DNA of 13,913 bases from JBKHHU01 sp046539045 (GCA_046539045.1 JBKHHU010000083.1:1-13913), one strand, 5' to 3'. Counted from the first letter of the stretch, positions 1 through 8,233 are shown. The notes: generated by a model from the letters alone, not told the origin. Made by a program: numbers and translations.

Positions 1-746
1 GTCCCATTTTTGCCCATATCATCCTCGCCGATGAAATCAACCGCGCCACACCCAAGACCCAGGCAGCCATGCTCCAGGCGATGCAGGAGCGCGAAGTCAC
101 CAGCGGCCAGGAAACCTACGACCTGCCGGACCCGTTCTTCGTGATCGCCACGCAGAACCCGATCGAGCAGGAGGGTACGTATCCGCTGCCCGAGGCCCAG
201 CTGGACCGCTTCATGTTCAATATCTTCGTCGACTATCCGTCCCAGTCGGAAGAGGAGAAAATCCTCACCGCGACCACCGGAGGCGAAAAACAGGAACTCA
301 AGACGGTTTTCAACGCCCGGCAGGTCCAGAATATGCAGAAACTGGTCCAGACCGTCCCGATCAGCGAGTACGTGATCAAGTACGTCGCGCGGCTCGTCCG
401 GGCGACCCGCCCGAGCGACCCGACCGCGCCCGATTTCGTCAAGCAGATGGTCGACTGGGGCGCCGGGCCCCGCGCCGGGCAGAACCTCATTATGGGCGGG
501 AAAGCCTTCGCTGCCATGGACGCCAGATTCACCGTCTCGGTCGAAGACGTCCGCCGGGTGGCGATCCCCGTGCTGCGTCACCGTATCGGGTGCAACTTCG
601 CCGCCACCAGCGAGGGAATCGATTCGGTCGGCATCGTAAAACGGCTGATCGAAACCGTGCCCGAACCGGAAGTCGCCAAGTACGCCCGCAAAAACGGGCG
701 GAAGCCCCCGCCGCAACCGGCTCCGTCCGATGATAAGAACGAGTAA
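1..746 (+). CDS. MoxR-family AAA+ ATPase, 5' end cut by window edge
   Basis: The reading frame is open from the first complete codon (position 3), so the gene begins before the window; 247 residues are visible and the Walker A region is missing. Visible motifs in order are the Walker B stretch IILADEINRA (residues 6-15), typical of MoxR proteins; sensor 1 with VIATQNPIEQEG near residues 47-58; the arginine-finger region PEAQLDRF just after; and the sensor 2/lid motif GPRAGQNL in the C-terminal third. The last 30 or so residues are a proline- and lysine-rich tail. MoxR ATPases are cytoplasmic chaperone-like ATPases that act with vWA/MIDAS partners on maturation or activation of protein complexes. 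A DUF58 gene often follows moxR, but here the next gene is a three-helix membrane protein. The role of this copy is unknown; the family assignment is secure. Confidence 0.95.
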   Translation, partial: PIFAHIILADEINRATPKTQAAMLQAMQEREVTSGQETYDLPDPFFVIATQNPIEQEGTYPLPEAQLDRFMFNIFVDYPSQSEEEKILTATTGGEKQELKTVFNARQVQNMQKLVQTVPISEYVIKYVARLVRATRPSDPTAPDFVKQMVDWGAGPRAGQNLIMGGKAFAAMDARFTVSVEDVRRVAIPVLRHRIGCNFAATSEGIDSVGIVKRLIETVPEPEVAKYARKNGRKPPPQPAPSDDKNE

Positions 747-776
747 CCGGCTCAAACCGTTCCGACCGCTTTGCCT

Positions 777-1472
777 ATGAGAAAACCCGAAGTCAACAGA
801 TTGACGGATAACTACCGTCACGTCGGCGCCCCCTGGCCGTGGGTGCGCACGGTGCTGGCGGTCTGCGTTTTTCTCGGTGTGCTGTTCGCGATGACGATGC
901 GGTCGCACAACTGGGCGCTGGCCATTGCCGGCTACGTCGGCTGCCTGGTGCTCATGCTGCTGTCGGTTGGGTTTTCGCTGACGTGGCTGCTGAGTCGGGA
1001 GGAAAAGAAGCACAACGGACTGGCCGTGATTCTCTTTCTCATCGCCGGAGCGGGCGGATGGGTGCTGTTCCCCGGATTCACCGACACGCTGCGCCAGTAC
1101 GGCGTGCGGGAGGGGCGCGCGGTGGTGCTTCGGCGAGTCGGCGCCGCGGCAGAGGCCTACCGCGACCAATACGGCACCGGCCCGGACTCTACCGCATCGC
1201 TGGTCCAGGCCGGGCTGCTCGACCCCGAGGCGCTGCGGACCAGCGTGGACGAACCGGTCACCGACGTTACCACCAGACCGGTAAAAACCGTTCCGCTGGA
1301 GGTGTACCCGCTCCCAGCCGACGCGCCCGGCTCCGCCGTCGTCGCCCGCAGCCCCTACGACGCGACCAAACTCCACAGCGAATGGATCGTGCTGCTGAAC
1401 GACGGCAGGATCGTTTTCTGGAATGACGAGGAAATGGATGCCGGCCTTCGAGCGGCAGGGACGGGCGAGTAG
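777..1472 (+). CDS. Three-helix membrane protein with pseudopilin-like C-terminal domain
   Basis: I chose the ATG at 777, giving 231 residues; an in-frame TTG lies two codons upstream at 771. Neither has a clear Shine-Dalgarno sequence. The gene starts 30 bases after the MoxR stop, so co-transcription is likely. Three hydrophobic segments lie at about residues 22-42, 46-72 and 80-100, with a charged loop (SREEKKHN) before the third. The rest (about 105-231) is soluble. It contains AEAYRDQYGTGPDSTASL, which resembles the segment after the helix of type II secretion pseudopilins (a tyrosine, then 'G P ... L'). It ends with LLNDGRIVFWNDEE, resembling the C-terminal 'DG' strand of planctomycete pilin-like proteins. 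The resemblance is by eye only. I do not recognise a named family, and a function in the MoxR operon is inference. Confidence 0.8.
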   Translation: MRKPEVNRLTDNYRHVGAPWPWVRTVLAVCVFLGVLFAMTMRSHNWALAIAGYVGCLVLMLLSVGFSLTWLLSREEKKHNGLAVILFLIAGAGGWVLFPGFTDTLRQYGVREGRAVVLRRVGAAAEAYRDQYGTGPDSTASLVQAGLLDPEALRTSVDEPVTDVTTRPVKTVPLEVYPLPADAPGSAVVARSPYDATKLHSEWIVLLNDGRIVFWNDEEMDAGLRAAGTGE

Positions 1473-1712
1473 GGATGCGGGATGAGAGCATTGAGGCTGC
1501 CGCGCGGCGCTCCGGCGTGGGCCGGCGGCGGCCGGGGGAGTGTTCCGTTCTGATCACGAAGAACTCGAAGGCCACAGAGATCACCAAGAAAACATCCTGG
1601 TTGTTTCTCTTCGTGTCTTCCTTTTCTTTGTACTCCGCGCCGTGTCAAAGCAGGGACGGCCCCAGCCGGACACCAGCCACAATCCGCAATCGAAAATCAA
1701 AATTCCTCCCCC
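1473..1712. other. Convergent spacer with repeat fragments, no gene
   Basis: This 240-base gap lies between the stop codons of the membrane protein (+) and the VIT/vWA gene (-). It holds short open frames, but their sequence is explained by repeat fragments: a CACGAAG/CACAGAG-type segment (about 1552-1625) and CAATCCGCAAT at 1680-1690, which recurs with one change at 8304-8314. I saw no convincing terminator with a T-tract. Confidence 0.6.
1552..1625. repeat. Dispersed CACGAAG / CACAGAG repeat fragment
   Basis: This segment contains GATCACGAAG (1552-1561) and ACGAAGAACTCGAAG (1556-1570), then CCACAGAGATCACC. The same 10-mer recurs exactly at 13613-13622, and the 15-mer recurs with one mismatch at 13599-13613. 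The right half (TTTCTCTTCGTGTCTTCC) is roughly the complement of the left half, so the element may fold into an imperfect hairpin. It resembles low-complexity 'cacagag / cgaag' repeats seen between genes in several bacterial phyla. No coding function is likely. Confidence 0.6.
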
Positions 1713-4700
1713 TCACTTCACCTCGACTTTTCCGATGTCGATCATCTCCCCGCTGCCGGTCAGGCGGCGGGTGACGGTGCGGCGATTCTCGGTTTCCTTG
1801 CCGTAATCGGTGATGATCTGCACCTGGATGGTCACCGCCCCCTGCAGGGATGCCTGACTTGATCCGTAGTACTTGACAGCCACCTTGTACTTACCGGGCA
1901 TGGCGTTGCGGAGCAGGTATTCCTCCGGGCCGTACCCGCGGGTGAAGTCCCGGCTGACCAGCCCGCCGATGGTGGTGCGGTTGTGGCCGTAGAATGCCCG
2001 CTCGCCGGACGGCTCGGTCACGTGCAGGTCCATATCCGTCATGTCCGCATCCCAGCTCAGCACAATGCGCACATCGAAGCTCAGCAGGTCGCGGAGGCGT
2101 TTGTCCAGCGGGATATCCTTTTCGTCCAGTCCCGCTGCCTTGGCGTCGGCGAGGATCGCGTTGGCCTCGGTCAGGGCGATCAATTCGATCTCGTCGAACC
2201 GGTCCCAGCGGCGCATCACCACCTCGTTGAGCAGTTCCAACGCTCTCCCGTAGGCGGCACGGATCTGTTCCAACTCGCGTCTATGAGCCTCCGCCGACAT
2301 CCGGGCTCGCTTCAGGAAGATCTCGCGCTGCCGGGCCTTCTTGCTCAATACCAGGGCCAGGTCGCGATAGCTCTGCGGTTCCTCCGGCCGGAGGGCGAGC
2401 ACCTGCTCGAACATCTCGATCGCCAGGTCCAGATGGTTCCACTGGGCCAGCCGATGGGCGAGGATGCGCAGCACAGCGGGGCTATCCAACTGCATTTCCG
2501 CGATGTTGCTGAGGATTTGCAGGGCCAGCAGCTTGTCGCTCTCTGCGAAGAAGTCCGCACAATCCAGGTAGAACGCGGGGCTGTTCCCGTACTTCTGCTT
2601 CTGGGCGAGATAGAGGGTGAACTGCTTGTCCGCGTCGGCCTTCTTCAGCGAGTCGAGGTAGGGCGTTTTGGGATCCCACTTGGCCAGGGAGATGCTCCGG
2701 TCCTTCGTGTCAGGTCCGTCCGAAGTCTCGCTGCCAAACAGACTGCTCCCGCCATCTTCGCCGGTGTCGGATTCGCCTGAACTCCCAAACAGGCCACTCG
2801 CTGGGAGGGCTGTAGTGGCCTCGGGCGTGTGTGCATCGGCAGAACCGCTCCCGGATTCACCCCTTTGTTCACCCCCGCCCGCCATGAGGCGCGGCTGAGT
2901 GCTCGGCTGGTTATACTTGAAGTCCTTGGGATACTTGAACTCCTTTTTGTACCACTCGAGTCGGGTTTTCCAGAGGGCCACGACGGCCTCGATCTGCTTA
3001 CGCTCGGCCTGCTTCCTCTGGTTCTCGATGGTGTCCATCCGTTTGGTCCACTGCTTCCGCATGTCGGGCAGCTCTGCCGGCGGCTGGACGCGATGCTCGA
3101 CGTACTGGTCGAGCGTTTCCAGCACGAGCAGGGAAGTATGCGGCGTGGCCAGGCTGTGGGTCTTTCCGAGTTCGACGATCGCGTTGCGATTGGCTTCGGT
3201 ATCGGCCATCAGATCGTCCAGACGCTGCTGGGCGTACAGGATGCGCAGCAGATCGCCTTCGGCAGCACCCGCGGGATTGATCGTGTGGGTTCGCTCAGCC
3301 AGGCGCTCGCTGCCCCGGCGGTAGGTAAGTTTGACCTTCCGCGGGTTCCCGTCGTCGATCCTCCCGGTGACGACCACCCGCCCGGCACCGGGCAGGTACT
3401 CCGGCCCCAACCGCAGCTTGTCGCTCTTGCTGTCGGCAGGTGCCGGAATGCAAAGAACCGGAGCGGACTGACTCTGCGCGGCGATCTGCTCCGGCGTGGT
3501 ACTATCGAGATGAAACGCCATCCCGCCGGTATGGCCCGTCAATCGACGCAGCCGCGGCATGTCCACAGACGTTCCGGAAGCGATGGCAATGACCCTTCCT
3601 TCGCTACCGGCCGTCCGGTGCGTGTCCCCGAAATTGAACATCCCGTCGGTAAAAGCGAGGGTGACCTGCGCGCCAAGGCGCTTGCGGTAGCGATTGCCGT
3701 ACTGCAGATGCGGAACGGCCGACCCGCCGTCGTATGTCAGTGTACGGATATGCGCGATCAGCTTCTCGGGGTTATACTTGGTGAGGCTGAACCGGACCGG
3801 GGTTTCGGTGCGATCCCTGAAGACGACAAGATCCACCGCGCAGGCGGGATGCTCTTCACCAATACTCTCTGCCCACTGGGCGAACATCTTCTCGATTATC
3901 TGCAATTCCTTCGCGCGGTCGACCTTCGCCCGCGAGCCGGAGGCATCCCACAACACCAGCACCTTGCGCGGTGCCGGCCGGCGGTCTCGATCGATAGAGA
4001 GCTTCGGTCTCTCTACGATCGCAAAGTAGGCCGAGCCGTCGGACGCGGTCTCGGTCAGCACCGTCCTGGACGGGACCTCAGGCAGGGCGACGGTCAGGTG
4101 ATCCGGCAACTCAGCGTCGGTGAGCTTTGTTTCTGCCAGGTAGCCGTCCCGCCATTTCTTGAAGGCGAAGTTGGCCAGCCGGCTGTCGACCACCTTCGGC
4201 TCGTCGGCAGGCTTGACCACTTCCATGCGGAGGTGGAACTGCTTGATCTTCCCCTCGAAGTTCATCGGCAGGCGATAGAGGTTCGCTCCCTGCGGGTCCT
4301 CGGTGATCTCCGAAACATACCGCACGCGAACCCTCCGCGTCCCCTTCGGCGGGATCGGAAACACCCGCGTCCGGAACATGTTGCCCTTCACGTATTCCGC
4401 CAGCCCCGGATCGACGCCCTTGCGGACCTCCTTCTCAAACGCGATCCGCGCCCGGTGTTTCTCGATGGCCACGCCGGGCACCATGCGGTCCTTGATGTCC
4501 AGCGCGTAGCCAGCCACCGTCGCGCCCGGCGGGAGCGGGAAGTACAGGTCCCCCGCCAGATTGCGGCTGGTGTCGTTGCGGAAGGTCATCGTCAGCGTTG
4601 TCTCGGCAACCGGGCCGTGGATCCGGGCCTCGGCGATCACCTTCTCGACACCGAGAGGAACGGTCTTGTCCTCCTGCTTGACCATCAGCGCCGGTGCGGG

Positions 4701-4778
4701 CAACTGCTGGGCAACGGCAGGCAAGACGAGCGAGGTCAGGACGAGCAGCGCGACGCTGAGTGAGAATGAGCGTTTCAT
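1713..4778 (-). CDS. Secreted VIT / von Willebrand A / DUF2135 protein
   Basis: The start at 4778 (MKRSFSLSVALLVL) gives 1021 residues. It is favoured over an upstream ATG at 4835 because it begins a signal peptide (residues 1 to about 24, with a likely cut after AVAQ) and follows an AAAGGGAGA ribosome site 7 bases away. Residues 26-155 form a VIT domain (LYFPLPPGATVAGYAL, then AEYVKGNMFRTRVFPIPPKG). A vWA domain follows with the MIDAS motif DASGS at 278-282 and TYDGGSA near 348. Next come the family motif TPHTSLLVLE (about 545), a Lys/Glu-rich helix, a Ser/Gly/Asp-rich linker (about 631-696), a TPR-like helical stretch (about 700-850) and a DUF2135 beta domain (about 901-1021, LSWDADMTDMDLHV). 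The family is exported and of unknown role; metal-dependent protein binding is expected from the MIDAS. Working with the nearby MoxR is inference, since the genes converge. Confidence 0.92.
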   Translation of the reverse strand: MKRSFSLSVALLVLTSLVLPAVAQQLPAPALMVKQEDKTVPLGVEKVIAEARIHGPVAETTLTMTFRNDTSRNLAGDLYFPLPPGATVAGYALDIKDRMVPGVAIEKHRARIAFEKEVRKGVDPGLAEYVKGNMFRTRVFPIPPKGTRRVRVRYVSEITEDPQGANLYRLPMNFEGKIKQFHLRMEVVKPADEPKVVDSRLANFAFKKWRDGYLAETKLTDAELPDHLTVALPEVPSRTVLTETASDGSAYFAIVERPKLSIDRDRRPAPRKVLVLWDASGSRAKVDRAKELQIIEKMFAQWAESIGEEHPACAVDLVVFRDRTETPVRFSLTKYNPEKLIAHIRTLTYDGGSAVPHLQYGNRYRKRLGAQVTLAFTDGMFNFGDTHRTAGSEGRVIAIASGTSVDMPRLRRLTGHTGGMAFHLDSTTPEQIAAQSQSAPVLCIPAPADSKSDKLRLGPEYLPGAGRVVVTGRIDDGNPRKVKLTYRRGSERLAERTHTINPAGAAEGDLLRILYAQQRLDDLMADTEANRNAIVELGKTHSLATPHTSLLVLETLDQYVEHRVQPPAELPDMRKQWTKRMDTIENQRKQAERKQIEAVVALWKTRLEWYKKEFKYPKDFKYNQPSTQPRLMAGGGEQRGESGSGSADAHTPEATTALPASGLFGSSGESDTGEDGGSSLFGSETSDGPDTKDRSISLAKWDPKTPYLDSLKKADADKQFTLYLAQKQKYGNSPAFYLDCADFFAESDKLLALQILSNIAEMQLDSPAVLRILAHRLAQWNHLDLAIEMFEQVLALRPEEPQSYRDLALVLSKKARQREIFLKRARMSAEAHRRELEQIRAAYGRALELLNEVVMRRWDRFDEIELIALTEANAILADAKAAGLDEKDIPLDKRLRDLLSFDVRIVLSWDADMTDMDLHVTEPSGERAFYGHNRTTIGGLVSRDFTRGYGPEEYLLRNAMPGKYKVAVKYYGSSQASLQGAVTIQVQIITDYGKETENRRTVTRRLTGSGEMIDIGKVEVK

Positions 4779-4784
4779 GGTATG

Positions 4785-4793
4785 TCTCCCTTT
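4785..4793 (-). promoter_or_regulatory. Ribosome binding site fixing the VIT/vWA start
   Basis: On the minus strand the sequence is AAAGGGAGA, ending 6-7 bases before the ATG at 4778. It is the reason for preferring this start over the in-frame ATG 57 bases upstream. Confidence 0.75.
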
Positions 4794-4830
4794 GAGGTCC
4801 GGGCAGAAGCCCCTGCACGGCGGCTGTCTG

Positions 4831-4860
4831 TACATAGGTTGTAGACGTCTTGATGCGCAA
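4831..4860 (-). promoter_or_regulatory. Candidate promoter for the VIT/vWA gene
   Basis: Reading the minus strand, TTGCGC (4855-4860) is followed after 18 bases by TATGTA (4831-4836). This would start transcription about 45-50 bases before the ATG at 4778. Both boxes are imperfect, so this is a weak call. Confidence 0.35.
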
Positions 4861-4955
4861 AAAGTTTGCGATCATTCAAATTCTTTCCCGCCGGTGCGGT
4901 GCGTCGGCGAAGCGACGGCCGGAGGGGTCCGACGGCGTCACCAAGGGGCGATCTA

Positions 4956-4985
4956 TTGTCATCCCGACCGGCGAGGCGGTATAAT
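4956..4985 (+). promoter_or_regulatory. Sigma70-type promoter of the secreted hydrolase
   Basis: A -35 box TTGTCA (4956-4961) and a perfect -10 box TATAAT (4980-4985) are separated by 18 bases. Transcription would begin near 4992, leaving a leader of about 54 bases before the ATG at 5046. It is the clearest promoter in the window. Confidence 0.75.
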
Positions 4986-5045
4986 GAGCCTCCCGTCGCC
5001 ACCGGCTCGCGGCGGACTTTACGGGCACATGAGGAGCAACTCGCT

Positions 5046-7556
5046 ATGAAGACCGCACTTACATTCGCACTCGCGTCTCTGCTGATCGCCACAACCGCCT
5101 GGGCAGGGCCCAACCTGCTCGACGGCGATTACAGCAATGCTGCTAAAACCGACGAGGGCGTCCGCTTCCAGCTGGACATGGGAGACAAGCGCGTCAACTG
5201 GAACAAGTTCGCCTGGAGCATCTATAAGCCCGATAAGAATCTGGACCTGTCCAAATTCGACGGCCTGGCCGTCACCGCCAGAGCCCATCGCAAAACCGAC
5301 CGGGCCGGGGTGTATCTCGCCCTGAAGGAAGCCGACGGCAGCTGGTATGTTCACGGCTGGGCGGCCGATCTGAACAATGACACAAACTCCGGTGTGGCCC
5401 TTTTCAAGAACTTCACGCCCGCACACTGGATCAGCCCGGACACCAAGTGGAACAAGTTCTCCGACGAGAACGACCAACTGGACGTCGACAAGATCTCCGC
5501 CATCGCCGTCGGGTGCGTCAATCCGCTCGGCGTGGGCAAGCTGGACTTCACGCTGACGCGTCTGGAGCCGGCGACGGTGAAAATGGCAGTGACGCCTGAC
5601 ACAGAAGTTACCGTAACGTCCGACGGCAAGCTGCTGGCGTTCAACGGTACCGACACCATCCCCGCCGCGATCTTCGGCGCCTTCCACCTGACCAAGGGCC
5701 ACCACGAGAAGTACCGCTTGGCGATGAACCGGCACATCCATCACGAAGGTACCGGCGGGGGTCCGAGTTACGGCAACGACGTGACGCACATGGTCATCGA
5801 CACCGTCGGCGACCGCGTCCGGCCGAGCGTGCGACTGACCCACAAGAACTGGAAGGACATCTACGAAAGCTACGGAAAGAAGTACGGCCAGGCCGCGAAG
5901 GCCGACGGGCGGACCGCTTACGTGGAGTTCTGGAACGAGCCTTACCTCAACTGGGCCAACCGCAACCGCGCCAATTTCAACCCGAACTTCTACGACAAGT
6001 CCAAGGCCAAGGAAGGCGGACCGGTCCACATCAAACATGACGGCCAGGTCGCCCCGCACCTGAAGTGGACGAAAGACTACGACGCCCCGCCGTGGAACTG
6101 GTGCAGCGAGAAGGACTGGCGCCGCGGGAAAGACGCCAAGGGCAAGGTATACAGCACATACGCTATTCCCTACAGCGGCATGAATTTCCTCTACGGTGGC
6201 AAATGGCAGCCGGAGTATCACCCGCCGCAGAACGTCAAGAATGGCGAGAGCTACACCGTCAAGATCCGCGGCAAGCAGGTCGAGCTGACCGCCTTCACGC
6301 CGTGGCATATCTATGATGAGACGCAGTTTACGTACTGGTCGTCCAAGGGCATGCTCAAGTTCTACATCGAGCCGATGAAGGTCTTCTTCACCGAAGTCAA
6401 GAAGGCCAATCCGGACGTATTCACCATCGCCGGCTGGGGTAACCGCCCGAGCGAGGACCACTGGGCCGGCTTCCACAATCTCTACAAGCCCACCCTCGAT
6501 GCCGCACCGGACGTAATCGACGCCGTCTGCGATCACGACTACGGCGGCGACCCGACCAAGATGGCCGCCAATTACGAAGTGATCTGCGCGTACATGAAGA
6601 CCGAGCACGGCCGCTGGGTCTATGGCGTCAACACCGAGTGTGCGTCCAACGCCGACCCGCAGGCGTACTCCGGGGCCGGGACGAGCAAGGACATCGGCAA
6701 GTTCACCTGGACGCTGCAGAAGATCCTCTTCGCCCTGGACCGCGTGCCGGACAAGGCTCGCGCCTTCGCGTTCTTCGGTATGGGCGGCGGGTTCTGGTCC
6801 GACGGTGGTGAGGGCGTGGCGATGACGCTGCTGAAGAATCTGCGCGGCAAGCTGGTCAATGTCCGTTGTGATGACCCGGACATCTACGCCGTGGCCGCCA
6901 TCGACGGGACCGACCCCCAGAATCCGCGTCCCAAGGACATGCCGCAACGCAAGGAACTCGTGCTCGCGGTGTTCAACAACGCCGACACCGCCCGCACCGT
7001 CAACCTGCAGCTGGCGATTCCCGACGGCCTGCAAGGCGACACCGCCATCCTGCGCACCCCGGCCATCAAGGACGGCAAGATCGTCATCGACGAGTCCAAG
7101 AGCAAGCTCGCCGGCCGGGTCGTGAAGGTCAGCCGCAAGCTGCCCGCACGCGGGATCGTGACCGTCACCGTGCCCGTCACCGGCGATGAGACCAAAGCTG
7201 CCCGCGTCGCCCGCAAGCAGGTGTTCACCGATGCGATCCTCCACCGCGTCACCGCCGACAAACCGGTCACCCAGACGCTCACCTTCGACACCGACCCCAG
7301 CAAGGCCAACCGCGCGTGGGTGCAGTTCGTGGCAGAGCGACTCGGCGAGGACGAAGGCGAGATCGTCATCAACGGCAAAACCTACACCCTGCCCTCTGCC
7401 GTCACGCCGGAAAACTCCCCCTGGCTCCGCCGCCTGCCGATCGACCCCGCCGACCTGTCGGCCGAGACCAAGGTCACCATCAAACTCGCCGACCCCAAAT
7501 CCGCCGGCTTCCTCCTCGGCAGCTGCGGAATCGTGGTGGAACGGGATGTGGAGTAG
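5046..7556 (+). CDS. Secreted clan GH-A-like glycoside hydrolase, family uncertain
   Basis: The frame stays open upstream to 4866, but the ATG at 5046 is chosen. It begins a signal peptide (MKTALTFALASLLIATTAWA, cut near residue 20), has GAGGAG 9 bases before it and lies downstream of a TATAAT promoter. The product is 836 residues. Residues 21-175 look like a beta-sandwich carbohydrate-binding or galactose-binding-like domain. Residues about 205-600 look like a TIM barrel: AYVEFWNEPYLNW carries Asn297-Glu298-Pro299, the classic clan GH-A acid/base context. DAVCDHDYGGD (His497) resembles the strand before the nucleophile, and YGVNTECASN offers Glu531 as nucleophile. The last 230 residues are beta-rich accessory domains. 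GH39- or GH86-like enzymes share this layout, but I cannot assign a family or substrate. It is probably exported to the periplasm or outside the cell, and stands divergent from the VIT/vWA gene. Confidence 0.78.
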   Translation: MKTALTFALASLLIATTAWAGPNLLDGDYSNAAKTDEGVRFQLDMGDKRVNWNKFAWSIYKPDKNLDLSKFDGLAVTARAHRKTDRAGVYLALKEADGSWYVHGWAADLNNDTNSGVALFKNFTPAHWISPDTKWNKFSDENDQLDVDKISAIAVGCVNPLGVGKLDFTLTRLEPATVKMAVTPDTEVTVTSDGKLLAFNGTDTIPAAIFGAFHLTKGHHEKYRLAMNRHIHHEGTGGGPSYGNDVTHMVIDTVGDRVRPSVRLTHKNWKDIYESYGKKYGQAAKADGRTAYVEFWNEPYLNWANRNRANFNPNFYDKSKAKEGGPVHIKHDGQVAPHLKWTKDYDAPPWNWCSEKDWRRGKDAKGKVYSTYAIPYSGMNFLYGGKWQPEYHPPQNVKNGESYTVKIRGKQVELTAFTPWHIYDETQFTYWSSKGMLKFYIEPMKVFFTEVKKANPDVFTIAGWGNRPSEDHWAGFHNLYKPTLDAAPDVIDAVCDHDYGGDPTKMAANYEVICAYMKTEHGRWVYGVNTECASNADPQAYSGAGTSKDIGKFTWTLQKILFALDRVPDKARAFAFFGMGGGFWSDGGEGVAMTLLKNLRGKLVNVRCDDPDIYAVAAIDGTDPQNPRPKDMPQRKELVLAVFNNADTARTVNLQLAIPDGLQGDTAILRTPAIKDGKIVIDESKSKLAGRVVKVSRKLPARGIVTVTVPVTGDETKAARVARKQVFTDAILHRVTADKPVTQTLTFDTDPSKANRAWVQFVAERLGEDEGEIVINGKTYTLPSAVTPENSPWLRRLPIDPADLSAETKVTIKLADPKSAGFLLGSCGIVVERDVE

Positions 7557-7675
7557 TTCTCCGGGAGTGTCTGGACAATGGGCGCGTGCGCCCGGTCGTT
7601 GCGGGCCGTTCAGTGGGTGTAGTTAGCCGCGAACAGCGCGAACGACGCGAACCTGATTTCTGGATTGAGGTACTG

Positions 7676-7701
7676 GTTGGCGGGTCTCCCGACCCGCCAA
7701 C
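7676..7701. repeat. Perfect 11-bp hairpin after the hydrolase gene
   Basis: GTTGGCGGGTC (7676-7686) and GACCCGCCAAC (7691-7701) are perfect complements around a TCCC loop. It lies 120 bases after the hydrolase stop. No T-run follows, so it is either a REP-like element or a factor-dependent transcript end. Confidence 0.7.
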
Positions 7702-7739
7702 TGTACTCGTCGTCGAAAATGCACATGCCTCCCGCTGTG

Positions 7740-7754
7740 CAGGCCAAAGGCCTG
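7740..7754. repeat. Short hairpin CAGGCC-AAA-GGCCTG
   Basis: A perfect 6-bp stem with an AAA loop. With one bulged A the stem extends by three more pairs (GTG/CAC). The same AGGCC/GGCCT theme recurs in the inverted pair at 7851-7912. Confidence 0.5.
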
Positions 7755-7768
7755 ACACGTTGGAGCGA

Positions 7769-7810
7769 AGGGCGGCGCGGGGTCGCCGACAGGCGATCCC
7801 GCGCCGCCCT
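7769..7810. repeat. 19-bp GC-rich hairpin with one wobble pair
   Basis: The arm 7769-7787 (A + GGGCGGCGCGGGGTCGCC) pairs with 7792-7810 around the loop GACA. All 19 positions pair, one of them G-T. This is the most stable structure in the window. There is no T-tract, so a classical intrinsic terminator is not supported. Confidence 0.75.
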
Positions 7811-7850
7811 GGAATTCGGACGGCCATAGATGACTTCTCCGTTTTGGTCA

Positions 7851-7912
7851 GCAGCCTGAAGGGCTGCGACAACCGCTCATTGCCGGCCGATCGTCGCAGG
7901 CCTTCAGCCTGC
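7851..7912. repeat. 20-bp imperfect inverted pair with 22-base spacer
   Basis: Positions 7851-7870 and 7893-7912 are complementary at 18 of 20 places; both contain a 'GCCTGAAGG/CCTTCAGGC'-like core. The pair resembles dispersed intergenic repeats of planctomycete genomes, as far as I recall. Confidence 0.6.
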
Positions 7913-8046
7913 AAAAACAGAAACGGGAAAAGGTATGACGCGATCTATCCACCAAGGGCAATTGCGAAACGGCCGCGATTGACCCTTCGCTTTAACGTGC
8001 CAGCCATTTGGGCTGGGAAGCAACGGACACTCACCAGGAGCGCGCT

Positions 8047-8078
8047 TTTCCTCCGTGTTCTCCGTTTCCCCGTGGCTG
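8047..8078. repeat. Dispersed CTCCGTGTTCTCCG repeat fragment
   Basis: CTCCGTGTTCTCCG followed by TTTCCCCGTGGC is the complement-strand style of the CACAGAG/CACGGAG repeat found at 1552 and 13562. It is non-coding by character. Confidence 0.45.
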
Positions 8079-8150
8079 CAATACCAGAGGAGCAATGGTG
8101 ACACATGTCTGCGCCGGAAGCGTCCGGGGCGGGGGCGGTTGGCGCGTCAA

Positions 8151-8170
8151 CCCCGGACTGCCGTCCGGGG
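8151..8170. repeat. 8-bp hairpin with TGCC loop
   Basis: CCCCGGAC (8151-8158) and GTCCGGGG (8163-8170) are perfect complements. A competing stem, CCGTCCG/CGGACGG (8161-8167 with 8175-8181), overlaps it, so two alternative folds exist. Confidence 0.5.
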
Positions 8171-8188
8171 CTCACGGACGGTTTGTCG

Positions 8189-8216
8189 TTCTCGGCGTCT
8201 CTGCGTCTCTGCGGCG
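8189..8216. repeat. Tandem GCGTCTCT repeat fragment
   Basis: GCGTCTCT occurs twice head to tail (8195-8202 and 8203-8210), followed by GCGG. It looks like another fragment of the 'ctctgcgtctctgcgg' class of intergenic repeats. Confidence 0.5.
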
Positions 8217-8233
8217 GTACCATCCCCGGCCGC

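Noticed and set aside
1475..1774. 99-codon plus-strand frame after the membrane protein
   Set aside because: It crosses the dispersed repeat and then runs antisense into the VIT/vWA gene, with no ribosome site.
2829..4763. 644-codon open frame on the plus strand opposite the VIT/vWA gene
   Set aside because: It is a shadow of the real gene. It lacks domains and begins inside the low-complexity linker region.
5019..7244. 741-codon open frame on the minus strand opposite the hydrolase
   Set aside because: Same pattern of antisense composition, no ribosome site, no recognisable motif. The plus-strand gene has promoter, ribosome site and signal peptide.
7316..8101. 261-codon open frame running from the hydrolase 3' end into the spacer
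   Set aside because: The first part is an out-of-frame shadow of the hydrolase and the rest runs through several hairpins. There is no start signal.
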